From Fibrobacteria bacterium GUT307 (GTDB taxonomy: Bacteria > Fibrobacterota > Fibrobacteria > Fibrobacterales > Fibrobacteraceae), in NCBI GenBank assembly GCA_001462235.1, contig LIUI01000009.1, positions 1,755-34,829 of the forward strand: DNA of 33,075 bases, given 5' to 3'. Of this stretch, positions 15,576-23,743 are shown one piece after another. Positions within the stretch are counted from its first letter, which is position 1. Each line of letters begins with the position of its first letter. A program made the translations under genes and the position numbers. A model generated the notes under the pieces. That model had not been told where the DNA came from and did no database searches. It saw nothing but the letters and a program-made list of their open reading frames with translations.

Positions 15576-17092
15576 TAACCTTTTTTATAGGTTTAAGCAT
15601 TCTCGCTCTGGGATATTTCACCTACGGACGAGTGATTGAAAGACTCTTTGGAATAAACCCTGTACGCCTAGTCCCTGCAATTAAAAATACTGCCGTATTC
15701 GAAGACAAGCAGGTGCTCCCGCACTGGAAATGCATGCTAATCCATTTTTTGCATATAGCCGGCATTGGGCCTGTGGTAGGAGTTATCCTAGGGGCAAAAT
15801 TTGGGCCTGTGGTATTTTTGATTATCCCCATTGGGAATATTTTTGGTGGAGCTGTTCACGATTACTTTTCCGGAATGATCTCAATGCGAAACAAGGCGAG
15901 TTCATATTTGGAAATATCAAAAAAATTTTTTGGCAAAACATTTGCATTTTTCGCAACCATATTTATGATGGTAACATTGTTCACCCTTGCGGCGGCTTTT
16001 ACCAATGTAAGCGCAGGAATACTAAATTCAAGCCATATAAACCAAACCTTCAATAAAACAAACCCCGTAAGCCCTTATTTCTTTTGGGTGTGCTTGGTTT
16101 TTTCTTATTATGCATTAAGCACATTTTTTCCCATAGGTTCTTTTGTATCTAAGGCGAGCAATGTTTTTGGAGCTATTTTAATTTGCGCTGCCGGAGCTGC
16201 CTTGGTATTTCTATTTAATCATTTGCCTATGCTTCCGGAATTTGATATTATAAATTTTGCAAATAATTTTACGCAGCACCCGCAAGGGCAACCTATTTTG
16301 CCTATGTTGTTTGTAACAATAGCCTGCGGAATAATAAGCGGCTTTCACGGCTCGCAAAATTCAATTACCGCCGGCATAGAATCCAGAGAAAGAAACGGAA
16401 GGCAAACTTTTTATGGAATGATGGTAATGGAAGGATTTTTGGCAATGATATGGGCTGCCGTTGGCGTTACAGGCTACGCCCTTTACCCTGAGCTAACGCA
16501 AAAATTTAACGGAGCATTTATATTATCAGAAATGATAAGAGGGCTTATAAGTTTCAAATTTTTGGCAGAGTTAATTCTTTTTAGCGTTGTAATACTCGCA
16601 ATCACAACAGCAGATGCCGCACTCCGCGTACTCAGGCTATTAATATCAGATGCCTTTAACCTAAAACAAAAATCCTCTGAAGATCGCTTTTTGCTGTGCC
16701 TGCCTATTTTAGGGGTTTGCGCAATGATGGTATTTTGGAGCAATCTTGTACCGGAGGGTTTTGCAATTTTATGGAATTATTTTAGCTTGATGAACCAGAT
16801 TATAGGTGTAATAGGTTTGGCAATAGCGGTTTGCTATATGGTGGCAAAGAAAAAACCGTTTACATGCCTTCTTATACCGCTTGCCTTTTTGTCTTATGTG
16901 GTGTTTCTCTATTTATTTTGGATTAGCCCTCAGCATATAGTAAATGCTCCAAAAGGCTTTGGTTTAAGCTACCCTATTTCATGCGTTATGGCTTCTATAT
17001 GCGCTGCTGTTGTTTGCTTTTGTTGTTTGCAAAACGGAAAGCGTTTAGCTAAATTAGTAGAAGAAAAGAAATTTAGCCCAGACAGCGATTGA
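15572..17092 (+). CDS. cstA: CstA-family carbon-starvation transporter
   Basis: This 506-aa polytopic membrane protein has a family-typical start: GYFTYGRVIERLFGINP, HFLHIAGIGPVVGVILGAKFGP and the GGAVHDYFSGMISMRNK loop. A further conserved block is GIISGFHGSQNSITAGIESRERNGRQTFYGMMVMEG. CstA-type proteins take up pyruvate or peptides during carbon limitation. It is shorter than Escherichia coli CstA (~700 aa), like the shorter members in other phyla. It starts within the glycosyltransferase stop and ends overlapping the convergent TenI-like gene by 20 nt. No terminator is seen between them. Confidence 0.88.
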   Translation: MITFFIGLSILALGYFTYGRVIERLFGINPVRLVPAIKNTAVFEDKQVLPHWKCMLIHFLHIAGIGPVVGVILGAKFGPVVFLIIPIGNIFGGAVHDYFSGMISMRNKASSYLEISKKFFGKTFAFFATIFMMVTLFTLAAAFTNVSAGILNSSHINQTFNKTNPVSPYFFWVCLVFSYYALSTFFPIGSFVSKASNVFGAILICAAGAALVFLFNHLPMLPEFDIINFANNFTQHPQGQPILPMLFVTIACGIISGFHGSQNSITAGIESRERNGRQTFYGMMVMEGFLAMIWAAVGVTGYALYPELTQKFNGAFILSEMIRGLISFKFLAELILFSVVILAITTADAALRVLRLLISDAFNLKQKSSEDRFLLCLPILGVCAMMVFWSNLVPEGFAILWNYFSLMNQIIGVIGLAIAVCYMVAKKKPFTCLLIPLAFLSYVVFLYLFWISPQHIVNAPKGFGLSYPISCVMASICAAVVCFCCLQNGKRLAKLVEEKKFSPDSD

Positions 17093-17582
17093 TAATTTCT
17101 TCCAAGGCTCCCACGGGGTCTGGGTTGTGCCACACGGCACCCAAAACAGCCGCCCCATCAAACCCTAGCTCTGCAAGCTCTGCAATATTCTCTGCCTCAA
17201 CACCGCCAAGAGCAAATAACTTTTGCGTGCGGTTTTCTTCTTTTTGAAAACTTTTCCATGCAGCAATACCGTCCTTTAGCTCCTGCTTGTTAAACCCGGC
17301 TTTATATCCAAATTTGGAAATAGAATCAAAGACCGGGCTTAAAAGGCAAATATCCGCGTCCATTTTTTCCAATTCTCCAAAGCTATGGGCAGAGCCTTGC
17401 CAAGGCAAAATATTGCCATGCCACTTTATATCAATACCTAGCATCCACCTTTCTAGCAAAGGTTCGGGCATTTGTGGTTTTCTAGCATAAAGTATTTGCA
17501 AATCAATTTCAAACATCTGTTCCAGAATTTCATGCTCCCCAGCAAAATTTTCAGGCGAAGAAATCAGGGCTATTTGAAACAT
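17073..17582 (-). CDS. Thiamine-phosphate-synthase/TenI-like protein
   Basis: This 169-aa protein has a TIM-barrel ThiE/TenI pattern: LQILYARKPQMPEPLLERW near the start, GSAHSFGELEK (phosphate-binding GxSxH-like), LSPVFDSISKFGYK and the C-terminal ALGGVEAENIAEL/GFDGAAVLGAVW. ThiE joins HMP-PP and HET-P to make thiamine phosphate; TenI-like relatives often have a different role. It is ~40 residues shorter than classical ThiE and begins at the first strand with little N-terminal extension, so enzymatic ThiE activity is uncertain. It follows the lipoprotein gene directly and overlaps cstA on the other strand. Confidence 0.75.
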   Translation of the reverse strand: MFQIALISSPENFAGEHEILEQMFEIDLQILYARKPQMPEPLLERWMLGIDIKWHGNILPWQGSAHSFGELEKMDADICLLSPVFDSISKFGYKAGFNKQELKDGIAAWKSFQKEENRTQKLFALGGVEAENIAELAELGFDGAAVLGAVWHNPDPVGALEEIINRCLG

Positions 17583-18071
17583 TTAGAAAGGGAAAGGTTG
17601 TTGTTCATTTTCTTCTTGTTGTTTCTTTGGTTCTTCTGCATCTTCTCGCATTTGTTTTGCTTCTTCTTCTTCTCTCTTTTTGCGTTTTATAGAAAGGTCT
17701 TCTAATTTGCTTGGGTCAATAACTATCTTTTCATCTGAGGCACGGTAAAAATTATTGGATTCATCTAAAATATCTATTAGGCCAACCAAACGACCTTTAC
17801 CATCTAGCCCAAGATCCATATTTTTAATAGTGCTTAAACGAATGCGGGCAACGGCGCTTCTGTATTCAGGCAATACGTGCCCTTCGCCGTCCATCATATC
17901 ATCTTTTTCTCCCGGCGTCACATTTTCCATGGCTTCTTTCCAAAAACCGGCTTGAGCCTGCTGAACAAAAGTGATCATCACTTCATTGGTTTTTTCTGGG
18001 TCACGGCGAACCGAGCCGCCTGCACAAGCAACAATGAAAAAAATTATAAGTAACGCCAATAATCTACACAT
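17583..18071 (-). CDS. Predicted lipoprotein with charged C-terminal tail
   Basis: The start at 18071 (MCRLLALLIIFFIVACAGG) gives a lipoprotein signal with the lipid-attached Cys16. A longer frame from TTG 18116 lacks a ribosome site. The mature region has a domain at ~25-125 (FVQQAQAGFWKEAMENVTPGEKDDMM, RIRLSTIKNMDLGLDGKGRLVGL) resembling DUF4878-type accessory folds. It then has a Glu/Lys/Gln-rich low-complexity end. I cannot name a function. It lies between the DoxX/MauE-like gene and the TenI-like gene on the same strand. GGAG is ~11 nt upstream, slightly far. Confidence 0.75.
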   Translation of the reverse strand: MCRLLALLIIFFIVACAGGSVRRDPEKTNEVMITFVQQAQAGFWKEAMENVTPGEKDDMMDGEGHVLPEYRSAVARIRLSTIKNMDLGLDGKGRLVGLIDILDESNNFYRASDEKIVIDPSKLEDLSIKRKKREEEEAKQMREDAEEPKKQQEENEQQPFPF

Positions 18072-18112
18072 AGTTTTTATATCTCCTCTAGAACACAATA
18101 ATATATAAAAAT

Positions 18113-18745
18113 TCAACTCCTAAATAAAATTTTATTACTTCTTGTTAAAAGCCATGTTGTTGGCACAAGCAAAACTAAATCCCTAACCAAGGCTGTCCAA
18201 GCCTCCGATTTTGATTGCGCGCCATCTATCTGAAAACAACCGCAGGTTATGCCTAGGTCAAGAGCGAGTGCCCAAACAAGGGCTATTATAAAACTGGCAA
18301 ACATAGCCAGAATCACCAGCGTGCATTCCCTTACATAAGGGGTTATTATAAGAGCAAGCCCAAACCAAAACTCTACCTGCGGCAAAACCAAAGCCCATAA
18401 ATTTATAAGGTTGTGCGGCAAAAACTGGTATTGAGCAATTAAAACGGCAAAGCCTTTAGGGTCTGCTATCTTAAAATAGCTGGCAAAAATGAACATTCCG
18501 CCAATGCCTATTCTTATAAGGCCCTCTAGCAATCTCTCTGTTAAAGCCCTATTCATTTTCCATGCAGGGACAATTAGCAAGGCACTTAAAAGCGTTTCTG
18601 CAATCCCTATATGCAAGCCGTATTTCCAGGCATTAAATTTATCTGCTAGGCTAAAAATATCCGGGAAAGATATTTCAAGAACTCCCAGAACAAAGGAGAC
18701 GGTAGCGAGCAGCAAGCAAATTACAGAGGCAATTGCAGTTTTCAT
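18113..18745 (-). CDS. DoxX/MauE-family membrane protein
   Basis: This 210-aa protein has an N-terminal TM and then a four-helix DoxX/MauE core: ERLLEGLIRIGIGGMFIFASYFKIADP, QFLPHNLINLWALVLPQVEFWFGLALII and the conserved DLGITCGCFQ. MauE-like proteins take part in redox or disulfide maturation; the CGC motif suggests thiol chemistry. ATG 18745 is preferred with GGAG 8 nt upstream; an in-frame ATG at 18781 has no ribosome site and lies inside the preceding small gene. The start overlaps that gene's stop (ATGA). Confidence 0.82.
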   Translation of the reverse strand: MKTAIASVICLLLATVSFVLGVLEISFPDIFSLADKFNAWKYGLHIGIAETLLSALLIVPAWKMNRALTERLLEGLIRIGIGGMFIFASYFKIADPKGFAVLIAQYQFLPHNLINLWALVLPQVEFWFGLALIITPYVRECTLVILAMFASFIIALVWALALDLGITCGCFQIDGAQSKSEAWTALVRDLVLLVPTTWLLTRSNKILFRS

Positions 18746-18897
18746 TCCGGTTTCTCCAGCACTTCTTGCCCGCCAATCCATTCAACAGATTTATCTTCTG
18801 GAGCACGCAGGTTATTAACAATGGCAGCAAATACGCAAAACAATCCCAGACCTAGCAGGAATTTTATATTTAATTTTTTTACCCAAGTTATTTTCAT
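18742..18897 (-). CDS. 51-aa single-span membrane protein coupled to the DoxX/MauE gene
   Basis: The minus strand from ATG 18897 to TGA 18742 encodes 51 residues. It has a basic start (MKITWVKKLNIK), one hydrophobic helix (FLLGLGLFCVFAAIV, res. 13-27) and a short soluble tail (RAPEDKSVEWIGGQEVLEKPE). AGGG lies 7 nt before the ATG and the stop overlaps the next ATG, both typical of a real coupled gene. Function is unknown. It might be a partner or anchor for the DoxX/MauE protein, or a shortened remnant of a redox protein such as a rhodanese-type domain protein; the latter is speculative. Confidence 0.65.
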   Translation of the reverse strand: MKITWVKKLNIKFLLGLGLFCVFAAIVNNLRAPEDKSVEWIGGQEVLEKPE

Positions 18898-18901
18898 AGA
18901 C

Positions 18902-18928
18902 TAACCCTAATATAGAAAATTTAACCCT
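18902..18928 (-). promoter_or_regulatory. Possible promoter -10 flanked by direct repeats
   Basis: On the minus strand TATATT (18909-18914) lies between two AGGGTTA repeats (18922-18928 and 18902-18908) whose spacing is 20 nt, two helical turns. The second repeat contains the ribosome site of the 51-aa gene. No -35 match is visible, so activation by a bound regulator or simple chance are both possible. Confidence 0.35.
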
Positions 18929-19799
18929 GAATACCCTGCCGAATTTTCTCCAGCAATGCTGCCCCCCCAATCTCCATTTTTGAGAAGGCAAACCATTTTT
19001 TACCCAAATCCTTTAAACTTGCACCCAAATGATAAACATCCCTGCCATCTATTACCAAAAACCTATCGTGGCTTAGGTTAAAATCTATTACCTCTAGCTT
19101 TGGGTACTGGCGATTAAATTTTGCAATGTCTAGGTTCAATTGCTCAGACACTCCTTTTGTAAGCAGGGTAACTTTTACATTTTTCGCTTTTTTGCTGAAC
19201 ATTACCAAAACCGATTCATCTATGTAATTATCTATAAGGAGTATGGATTTTTTTGCAGACTTGATAATTTTATTTGCCAGGATATAAGCATCAAAAATTT
19301 GCCCCGCAAAAAATACCCCGCATTGGGGAATAGCCTCCTTGTTCAGGGCATTGAAAATCCTGTCGATTTTTTTGCCCATTTCCATCTGTTTTTGTTCAAC
19401 TGTTTCCAAACGCTGGGTAACGCCTGCATCTGCGGATATTATAATTTTGCGCATCTTTACAAAAGCCTGCATTACTTGAACGCTTATCTTAATGGCTATG
19501 TCGCTTTGCAGCACGGCAGAGAGCATGGCTATTCCTTGCTCGGTAAAAACGTATGGTAAATATTTTTTGACTTCATTTTGCGCAGCAATTTGCGAGTTTA
19601 AATTCAAATCTCTATATTCGGATTCGGTAAGCTGAAAGCGAAAATCTTCAGGAAATCTCCCGATATTCTTTTTAACTTGTTCGTTTAATTTTTTTACTTC
19701 AACATTATATGCAACTGCAATATCGCTGTCTAGCATTACCTGCAAACCCCGAATATTGAATATTCGGGATTCCACTTCATCTGATAAAACCAAGCTCAT
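18921..19799 (-). CDS. ORF6N-domain DNA-binding protein with PLD-like C-terminus
   Basis: This 292-aa protein begins with an ORF6N domain: IFNIRGLQVMLDSDIAVAYNVEVKKLNEQVKKN, then RFPEDFRFQLTESEY and YVFTEQGIAMLSAVL. This is a KilA-N-like DNA-binding module common in phage and accessory genes. A coiled-coil (~125-150) leads to a phospholipase-D-like tail with YILANKIIKSAKKSILLIDNYID and SHDRFLVIDGRDVYHLGASL. Only an H-x-x-F-x-x-x-D version of the HKD motif is visible, so nuclease activity is doubtful. Its ATG overlaps the rplQ stop (ATGA), tying an accessory-type gene to the ribosomal operon. A 9-bp inverted repeat lies in its 5' coding region. Confidence 0.85.
   Translation of the reverse strand: MSLVLSDEVESRIFNIRGLQVMLDSDIAVAYNVEVKKLNEQVKKNIGRFPEDFRFQLTESEYRDLNLNSQIAAQNEVKKYLPYVFTEQGIAMLSAVLQSDIAIKISVQVMQAFVKMRKIIISADAGVTQRLETVEQKQMEMGKKIDRIFNALNKEAIPQCGVFFAGQIFDAYILANKIIKSAKKSILLIDNYIDESVLVMFSKKAKNVKVTLLTKGVSEQLNLDIAKFNRQYPKLEVIDFNLSHDRFLVIDGRDVYHLGASLKDLGKKWFAFSKMEIGGAALLEKIRQGIQG
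19748..19768. repeat. Perfect 9-bp inverted repeat in the start of the ORF6N gene
   Basis: CCCGAATAT (19748-19756) and ATATTCGGG (19760-19768) are separated by TGA. The repeat lies 31-51 nt into the coding region, covering the codons for Arg-Ile-Phe-Asn-Ile-Arg. It could be an operator for the encoded DNA-binding protein or an mRNA hairpin, or merely reflect the encoded residues. Confidence 0.6.
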
Positions 19800-20188
19800 G
19801 GGACTTGGTCTTCAACCAAGCCCACCAACGCCATTTCTGCAGCATCGCCTGCACGATAATTGCCCAGTTTTAATACTCTGGTATAACCACCGTTTCTGCT
19901 TGCGTAGCGAGGGCCGATTGTATCAAAAAGACCTTTTAAAACTTTAGGATCCATTACAAAACGGGCTGCTTGGCGGCGTGCTGCCAAATCGCCTTTTTTT
20001 GCATAAGTGATTAAACGGTCCACAAGGCTGCGAACCATCTTGGCTTTTAGCAAGGTTGTGCGAACAACCCTTTCTTGAGGGTCTGCTTCCAAGCCTTTGA
20101 GCAATATGGAGGTTGAAAGGCTGCGAAGCATCGCGTGCCTATGTGCTGCATTAGCACCCCACTTTTTAACTTTTACACCGTGTCTCAT
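19796..20188 (-). CDS. rplQ: 50S ribosomal protein L17
   Basis: This 130-aa large-subunit protein lies at the end of the alpha part of the operon. The start MRHGVKVKKWGANAAHRHAML and the SLVDRLITYAKKGDLAARRQA and NGGYTRVLKLGNYRAGDAAEMA segments are diagnostic. It binds 23S rRNA near the exit side. The ATG overlaps the rpoA stop (ATGA), and its own stop overlaps the ORF6N gene start. Confidence 0.98.
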   Translation of the reverse strand: MRHGVKVKKWGANAAHRHAMLRSLSTSILLKGLEADPQERVVRTTLLKAKMVRSLVDRLITYAKKGDLAARRQAARFVMDPKVLKGLFDTIGPRYASRNGGYTRVLKLGNYRAGDAAEMALVGLVEDQVP

Positions 20189-21183
20189 TCTGCATTTCCC
20201 TCTTTTAAGTAGGCATCAACATCCATGCCAAAATTAAGGCCCATTGAAGATAGCAAATCGGTAAGTTCTGCCAAGGATTTTTTGCCAAAATTCTTCTGCT
20301 TCATCATATCGTTTTCTGTGTAGCGAACCAACTCTGCAATTGTATGAATTCCATTTTGCCTTAGGCAATTGCTTGAACGTACAGAAAGTTCCAAATCTTC
20401 CACTTTCAAAAGCAACTTTTGCGCAACAGCCTGCGCATCTACATCTGCATCCAGCCCGTCTGGATTGTCTAAATCGCCCTCAAAGTTTATGAACATCTCT
20501 AGATGGTCAACCAAGAGTTTTGCTGCGTAAGCCAATGCATCTTCCGGGTCTATGCTTCCGTCTGTTGTAATGTCTAATTCCAAACGGTTAAAATCCGTAC
20601 GCTCCTCTACTCGGGTATCTGAAACATACATAGCCACATTCAAAACTGGATTGAAATTGGCGTCTATCAAAATTTCGCCAACTGGAGCATTCTCTGCAGT
20701 TCTTCTGCGGTCAGGGTCATCTGCCGGGACATAGCCACGGCCAGAAGAAACTTTCATCTCTATTTTAAGAGAGGCATTTCCGCAAAGAGTTGCAATATAA
20801 GCATCTGGGTTAAGAATAACAACGGCTGGATTTGCGTCTATGTTCTTTGCCGTTACCTCACCTTCGCCAGATATGTCTAAATACAAGGTTTCTTCTTTGT
20901 CGCTCAAAAGTTTAACGCGAATGGCTTTTAAGTTGAGAATGATGTCTGTTACATCTTCTCTAACACCTTCAATGTTAGCGTATTCCTTTTGAACCTTGTC
21001 TATTTTAACAGACACTATAGCCGCACCTTGAATTGAAGACAATAAAACCCTGCGAAGAGCATTGCCTACTGTTGTTCCCCAGCCGCGTTCTAAAGCCTCT
21101 ATTTCAAATTTCGCACGGCGACCATTTTCAGAGACTTCCGTTTTCTGAAAATTCCGTGGCATTTTTAGGGATTTCCACACCAT
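20185..21183 (-). CDS. rpoA: RNA polymerase alpha subunit
   Basis: This 332-aa subunit scaffolds RNA polymerase assembly. The N-terminal dimerisation domain shows FEIEALERGWGTTVGNALRRVLLSS, GAAIVSVKIDKVQKEYANIEGVREDVTDIILNLK and a FNRLELDITTDGSIDPEDALAYAAKLL end. The C-terminal domain after ~residue 250 has ELSVRSSNCLRQNGIHTIAELV and FGKKSLAELTDLL. It retains the Arg/Asn of the UP-element-binding VRSxNCL motif. GGAG precedes the ATG by 6 nt. It directly follows rpsK; the usual rpsD between them is absent. Confidence 0.98.
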   Translation of the reverse strand: MVWKSLKMPRNFQKTEVSENGRRAKFEIEALERGWGTTVGNALRRVLLSSIQGAAIVSVKIDKVQKEYANIEGVREDVTDIILNLKAIRVKLLSDKEETLYLDISGEGEVTAKNIDANPAVVILNPDAYIATLCGNASLKIEMKVSSGRGYVPADDPDRRRTAENAPVGEILIDANFNPVLNVAMYVSDTRVEERTDFNRLELDITTDGSIDPEDALAYAAKLLVDHLEMFINFEGDLDNPDGLDADVDAQAVAQKLLLKVEDLELSVRSSNCLRQNGIHTIAELVRYTENDMMKQKNFGKKSLAELTDLLSSMGLNFGMDVDAYLKEGNAE

Positions 21184-21195
21184 ACTCGTCTCCTT

Positions 21196-21633
21196 TTAAA
21201 TTCTTCTTCTCTTTTTTGGACGACACCCATTGTGCGGAACGCCCGTAACATCTAAGATAGACAACACTTCCAAACCTGAATTTTTAAGTGCGCGAACAGA
21301 CGATTCACGTGCAGGGCCTGCACCCTTAATGCGAACCGTAACTTTGCGCATACCAAGGGAAAATGCCTGAAGCGCAGCCGCCTCTGCCGCAACCTGTGCT
21401 GCATAAGGCGTGCTTTTTTTGCTGCCTTTATAGCCGGCACGTCCCGGAGAGTTGCCGGCAACCAAATTTCCTTTGGCATCCGTAATGGAAATTATAGTAT
21501 TGTTAAAAGAGGCATAAATATGGGCTACGCCCTGCACATCTATGCGTTTTTTGCCCTTTTTAACCCTAACTTCATCGGTTGCAGGAGCTTCTGCTACCGG
21601 AGCTTCTTTTTCTTCACTAATTTCTTCTGCCAC
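21196..21633 (-). CDS. rpsK: 30S ribosomal protein S11
   Basis: This 145-aa platform protein has the typical core GVAHIYASFNNTIISITDAKGN, SPGRAGYKGSKKSTPYAAQ and the end DVTGVPHNGCRPKKRRRI. The first ~28 residues are an extra Glu/Ala/Pro-rich extension not found in most S11 proteins. The GTG start has GGAG 7 nt upstream, supporting the extension. The gene lies 11 nt after rpsM. Confidence 0.97.
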   Translation of the reverse strand: MAEEISEEKEAPVAEAPATDEVRVKKGKKRIDVQGVAHIYASFNNTIISITDAKGNLVAGNSPGRAGYKGSKKSTPYAAQVAAEAAALQAFSLGMRKVTVRIKGAGPARESSVRALKNSGLEVLSILDVTGVPHNGCRPKKRRRI

Positions 21634-21644
21634 TTGCCTACTCC

Positions 21645-22013
21645 TTACTTCTTCTTGTTAGCTACAGTTTTCTTTGGGCCTTTGCGGGTGCGTGCATTTG
21701 TGCGGGTGCGCTGGCCCCGGACAGGCAAGCCTTTGCGATGCCTGAGTCCACGATAGCTACCTATGTCTTGCAAACGCTTTATGTTCAGGGTTATCTCTGC
21801 CCTGAGCTGGCCTTCTACCTTGTATTCTTCTTCCAGCATACGGCGTATTTTGCCCTGCTCTTCTTCGGTTAAGGTCTCTACCTTCTTGTTCTTGTCTATT
21901 CCCAGTTTGCCGCACACCTCGCGTGAGGTGTGCAAGCCAACGCCGAAAATGGCGGTTAAGCCGTATTCCACGCTCTTATTCTTGGGCAAATCTATACCAG
22001 CGATTCTAGCCAT
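21645..22013 (-). CDS. rpsM: 30S ribosomal protein S13
   Basis: This 122-aa head protein contacts the P-site tRNA and forms intersubunit bridges. [26 protein letters not shown], the [30 protein letters not shown] block and a basic tail ending in KKTVANKKK are standard. AAAGGAG lies just before the ATG. It follows rpmJ by 9 nt. Confidence 0.98.
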   Translation of the reverse strand: MARIAGIDLPKNKSVEYGLTAIFGVGLHTSREVCGKLGIDKNKKVETLTEEEQGKIRRMLEEEYKVEGQLRAEITLNIKRLQDIGSYRGLRHRKGLPVRGQRTRTNARTRKGPKKTVANKKK

Positions 22014-22022
22014 AATTCTCCT

Positions 22023-22139
22023 TTACCCCTGCTTTTGCTTATGACGGGGTTTTTTTTCACAAATTACACGCAAAATACCTTTGCGGCGAACTATTTTGCA
22101 TGATTCGCAACGCGGTTTTACTGATGCTTTAACTTTCAT
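22023..22139 (-). CDS. rpmJ: 50S ribosomal protein L36
   Basis: A 38-aa protein read directly from the minus strand: [20 protein letters not shown], followed by [18 protein letters not shown]. The zinc ligands Cys11, Cys14, Cys27 and His33 are all present, so this is the zinc-binding (C+) form. It lies between infA and rpsM in the usual order. It is too short to appear among longer ORFs. Confidence 0.97.
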   Translation of the reverse strand: MKVKASVKPRCESCKIVRRKGILRVICEKKPRHKQKQG

Positions 22140-22160
22140 AGTTACCTTCCCGAAAAGTAG

Positions 22161-22379
22161 TTATTTATACCTATACGTTATTCGCCCACGGGTTAAATCG
22201 TAGGGAGTCAATTCAACTGTAATCCTATCTGAAAGCAGAATGCGTATAAAGTTCTTGCGCATTTTACCACTGAGATGCGCTAAAACCTCATGCCCGTTTT
22301 CCAAAGATACTCGGAACAAATCGTTTCCCAGAACTTCTGTCACGGTGCCATCCACTTTTATTCCTGTTTCTTTTGCCAC
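22161..22379 (-). CDS. infA: Translation initiation factor IF-1
   Basis: This 72-aa OB-fold protein occupies the A site of the 30S subunit during initiation. [62 protein letters not shown] is the classical pattern, present in pieces throughout. It starts with GTG, whose first base is the last base of the secY stop (TAGTG). There is no map or adk gene between secY and infA, unlike many bacteria. Confidence 0.98.
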   Translation of the reverse strand: MAKETGIKVDGTVTEVLGNDLFRVSLENGHEVLAHLSGKMRKNFIRILLSDRITVELTPYDLTRGRITYRYK

Positions 22380-23740
22380 TAAGATGCCGTCCTGCCGCGA
22401 ATACGGCCGTGTTTTAGGAAACCTTCGTAATTCTTAGTATGCAACTGGGCTTCTATTTGCCTTAGAGTATCAAGGGCTACGCCCACCACTATCAAAACAG
22501 ATGTTCCGCCTATGTAAAAAGACATATTCAAAGCATCTTTCAAATGCAAAGGCCCCACGCTTATGGTTGCCAAAAATATGGCTCCAGGCAGGGTTATGCG
22601 GGTTAAAATATTGTCTATGTATTCGGCAGTTTTGCGGCCTGGGCGAATGCCCGGTATAAAGCCACCGGACTTTTTTAGATTGTCTGCTATATCGCTTGGG
22701 TTATACTGAATTGCTGTGTAGAAGAATGTGAAGAATATTATAAGCAAGCCAAAAATAACACTGTAAGTTATATGTCCCGGCAAAAATGCAGAAGCAAAGG
22801 ATTCTATCCAGCCTGTATTAGGGAACCAAGAAGCTATCATTGCCGGCACAAACATAATAGAAGATGCAAAAATAACGGGAATAACTCCGGCGGTATTCAC
22901 CTTGAAGGGCAAATAACTGGACTGCCCGCCCATTACCTTGCGCCCAACCACCCTTTTAGGGCTTTGAAGCGGAATGCGGCGGTTTGCCTGTTCTATAAAT
23001 ACAATAAATCCTACAATGGCTATCACCAAGGCTATTACCACTATTTCAATCATCAACTGCTGGTTCCCGGCGGCAAACTGCTCGTATTCCATAATCATGG
23101 CACGGGGAAGCCCACCTACAATACCTGCAAAAATTATCAAGGAAATACCGTTGCCAACTCCACGGCTGGTTATTTGCTCACCCAGGTACATGATAAACAC
23201 CGTTCCGGTGACCATAGTTAAAACGGCTAACAAACGGAAGCCCCAGTTGCCGGCTCCGGTTGCAAAATCATCTAACAAAACAGAAACGCCTTGCATACCG
23301 CCTATATTAACCCTTACGCTGGAAAGCCATATTGAAATACCCCAGCCCTGCACTGCGGCAAGAATCACGGTAAAATACCTTGTCCATTGGTTTAGTTTAG
23401 CCCTGCCTTCTTGGCCTTCTTTTTGAAGAAGGCGTATTTGCGGAATTACCGCACCCATAATTTGAATTATAATGCTTGCGCTTATGTATGGCATAATGCC
23501 AAGCGCGAATATGGTTGCTCTTGCAAAAGCACCACCCGTAAAGGAATCGTAAAGACCAAAGAGGTTATTGTTTTGGGAGAAAAAGCTTGCCAAGCGGGTG
23601 GGATCCACGCCCGGAATGCTTATGTGCGCACCTATACGATAAATTATCAAAACACCAAGGGTGAAGAGCAGCTTTTTACGCAGGTCTTCTACCCTAAAGG
23701 CATTTGCAAAGGCGTCTATGGCTTTTTTTAACGTTTCCAT
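22379..23740 (-). CDS. secY: Protein translocase subunit SecY
   Basis: This 453-aa protein has ten predicted membrane spans and forms the channel of the Sec translocon with SecE and SecG. Family features include [27 protein letters not shown], the [13 protein letters not shown] segment, [13 protein letters not shown], the [13 protein letters not shown] region and [20 protein letters not shown]. It lies 3 nt after rplO. Length is typical. Confidence 0.98.
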   Translation of the reverse strand: METLKKAIDAFANAFRVEDLRKKLLFTLGVLIIYRIGAHISIPGVDPTRLASFFSQNNNLFGLYDSFTGGAFARATIFALGIMPYISASIIIQIMGAVIPQIRLLQKEGQEGRAKLNQWTRYFTVILAAVQGWGISIWLSSVRVNIGGMQGVSVLLDDFATGAGNWGFRLLAVLTMVTGTVFIMYLGEQITSRGVGNGISLIIFAGIVGGLPRAMIMEYEQFAAGNQQLMIEIVVIALVIAIVGFIVFIEQANRRIPLQSPKRVVGRKVMGGQSSYLPFKVNTAGVIPVIFASSIMFVPAMIASWFPNTGWIESFASAFLPGHITYSVIFGLLIIFFTFFYTAIQYNPSDIADNLKKSGGFIPGIRPGRKTAEYIDNILTRITLPGAIFLATISVGPLHLKDALNMSFYIGGTSVLIVVGVALDTLRQIEAQLHTKNYEGFLKHGRIRGRTAS

Positions 23741-23743
23741 TTT

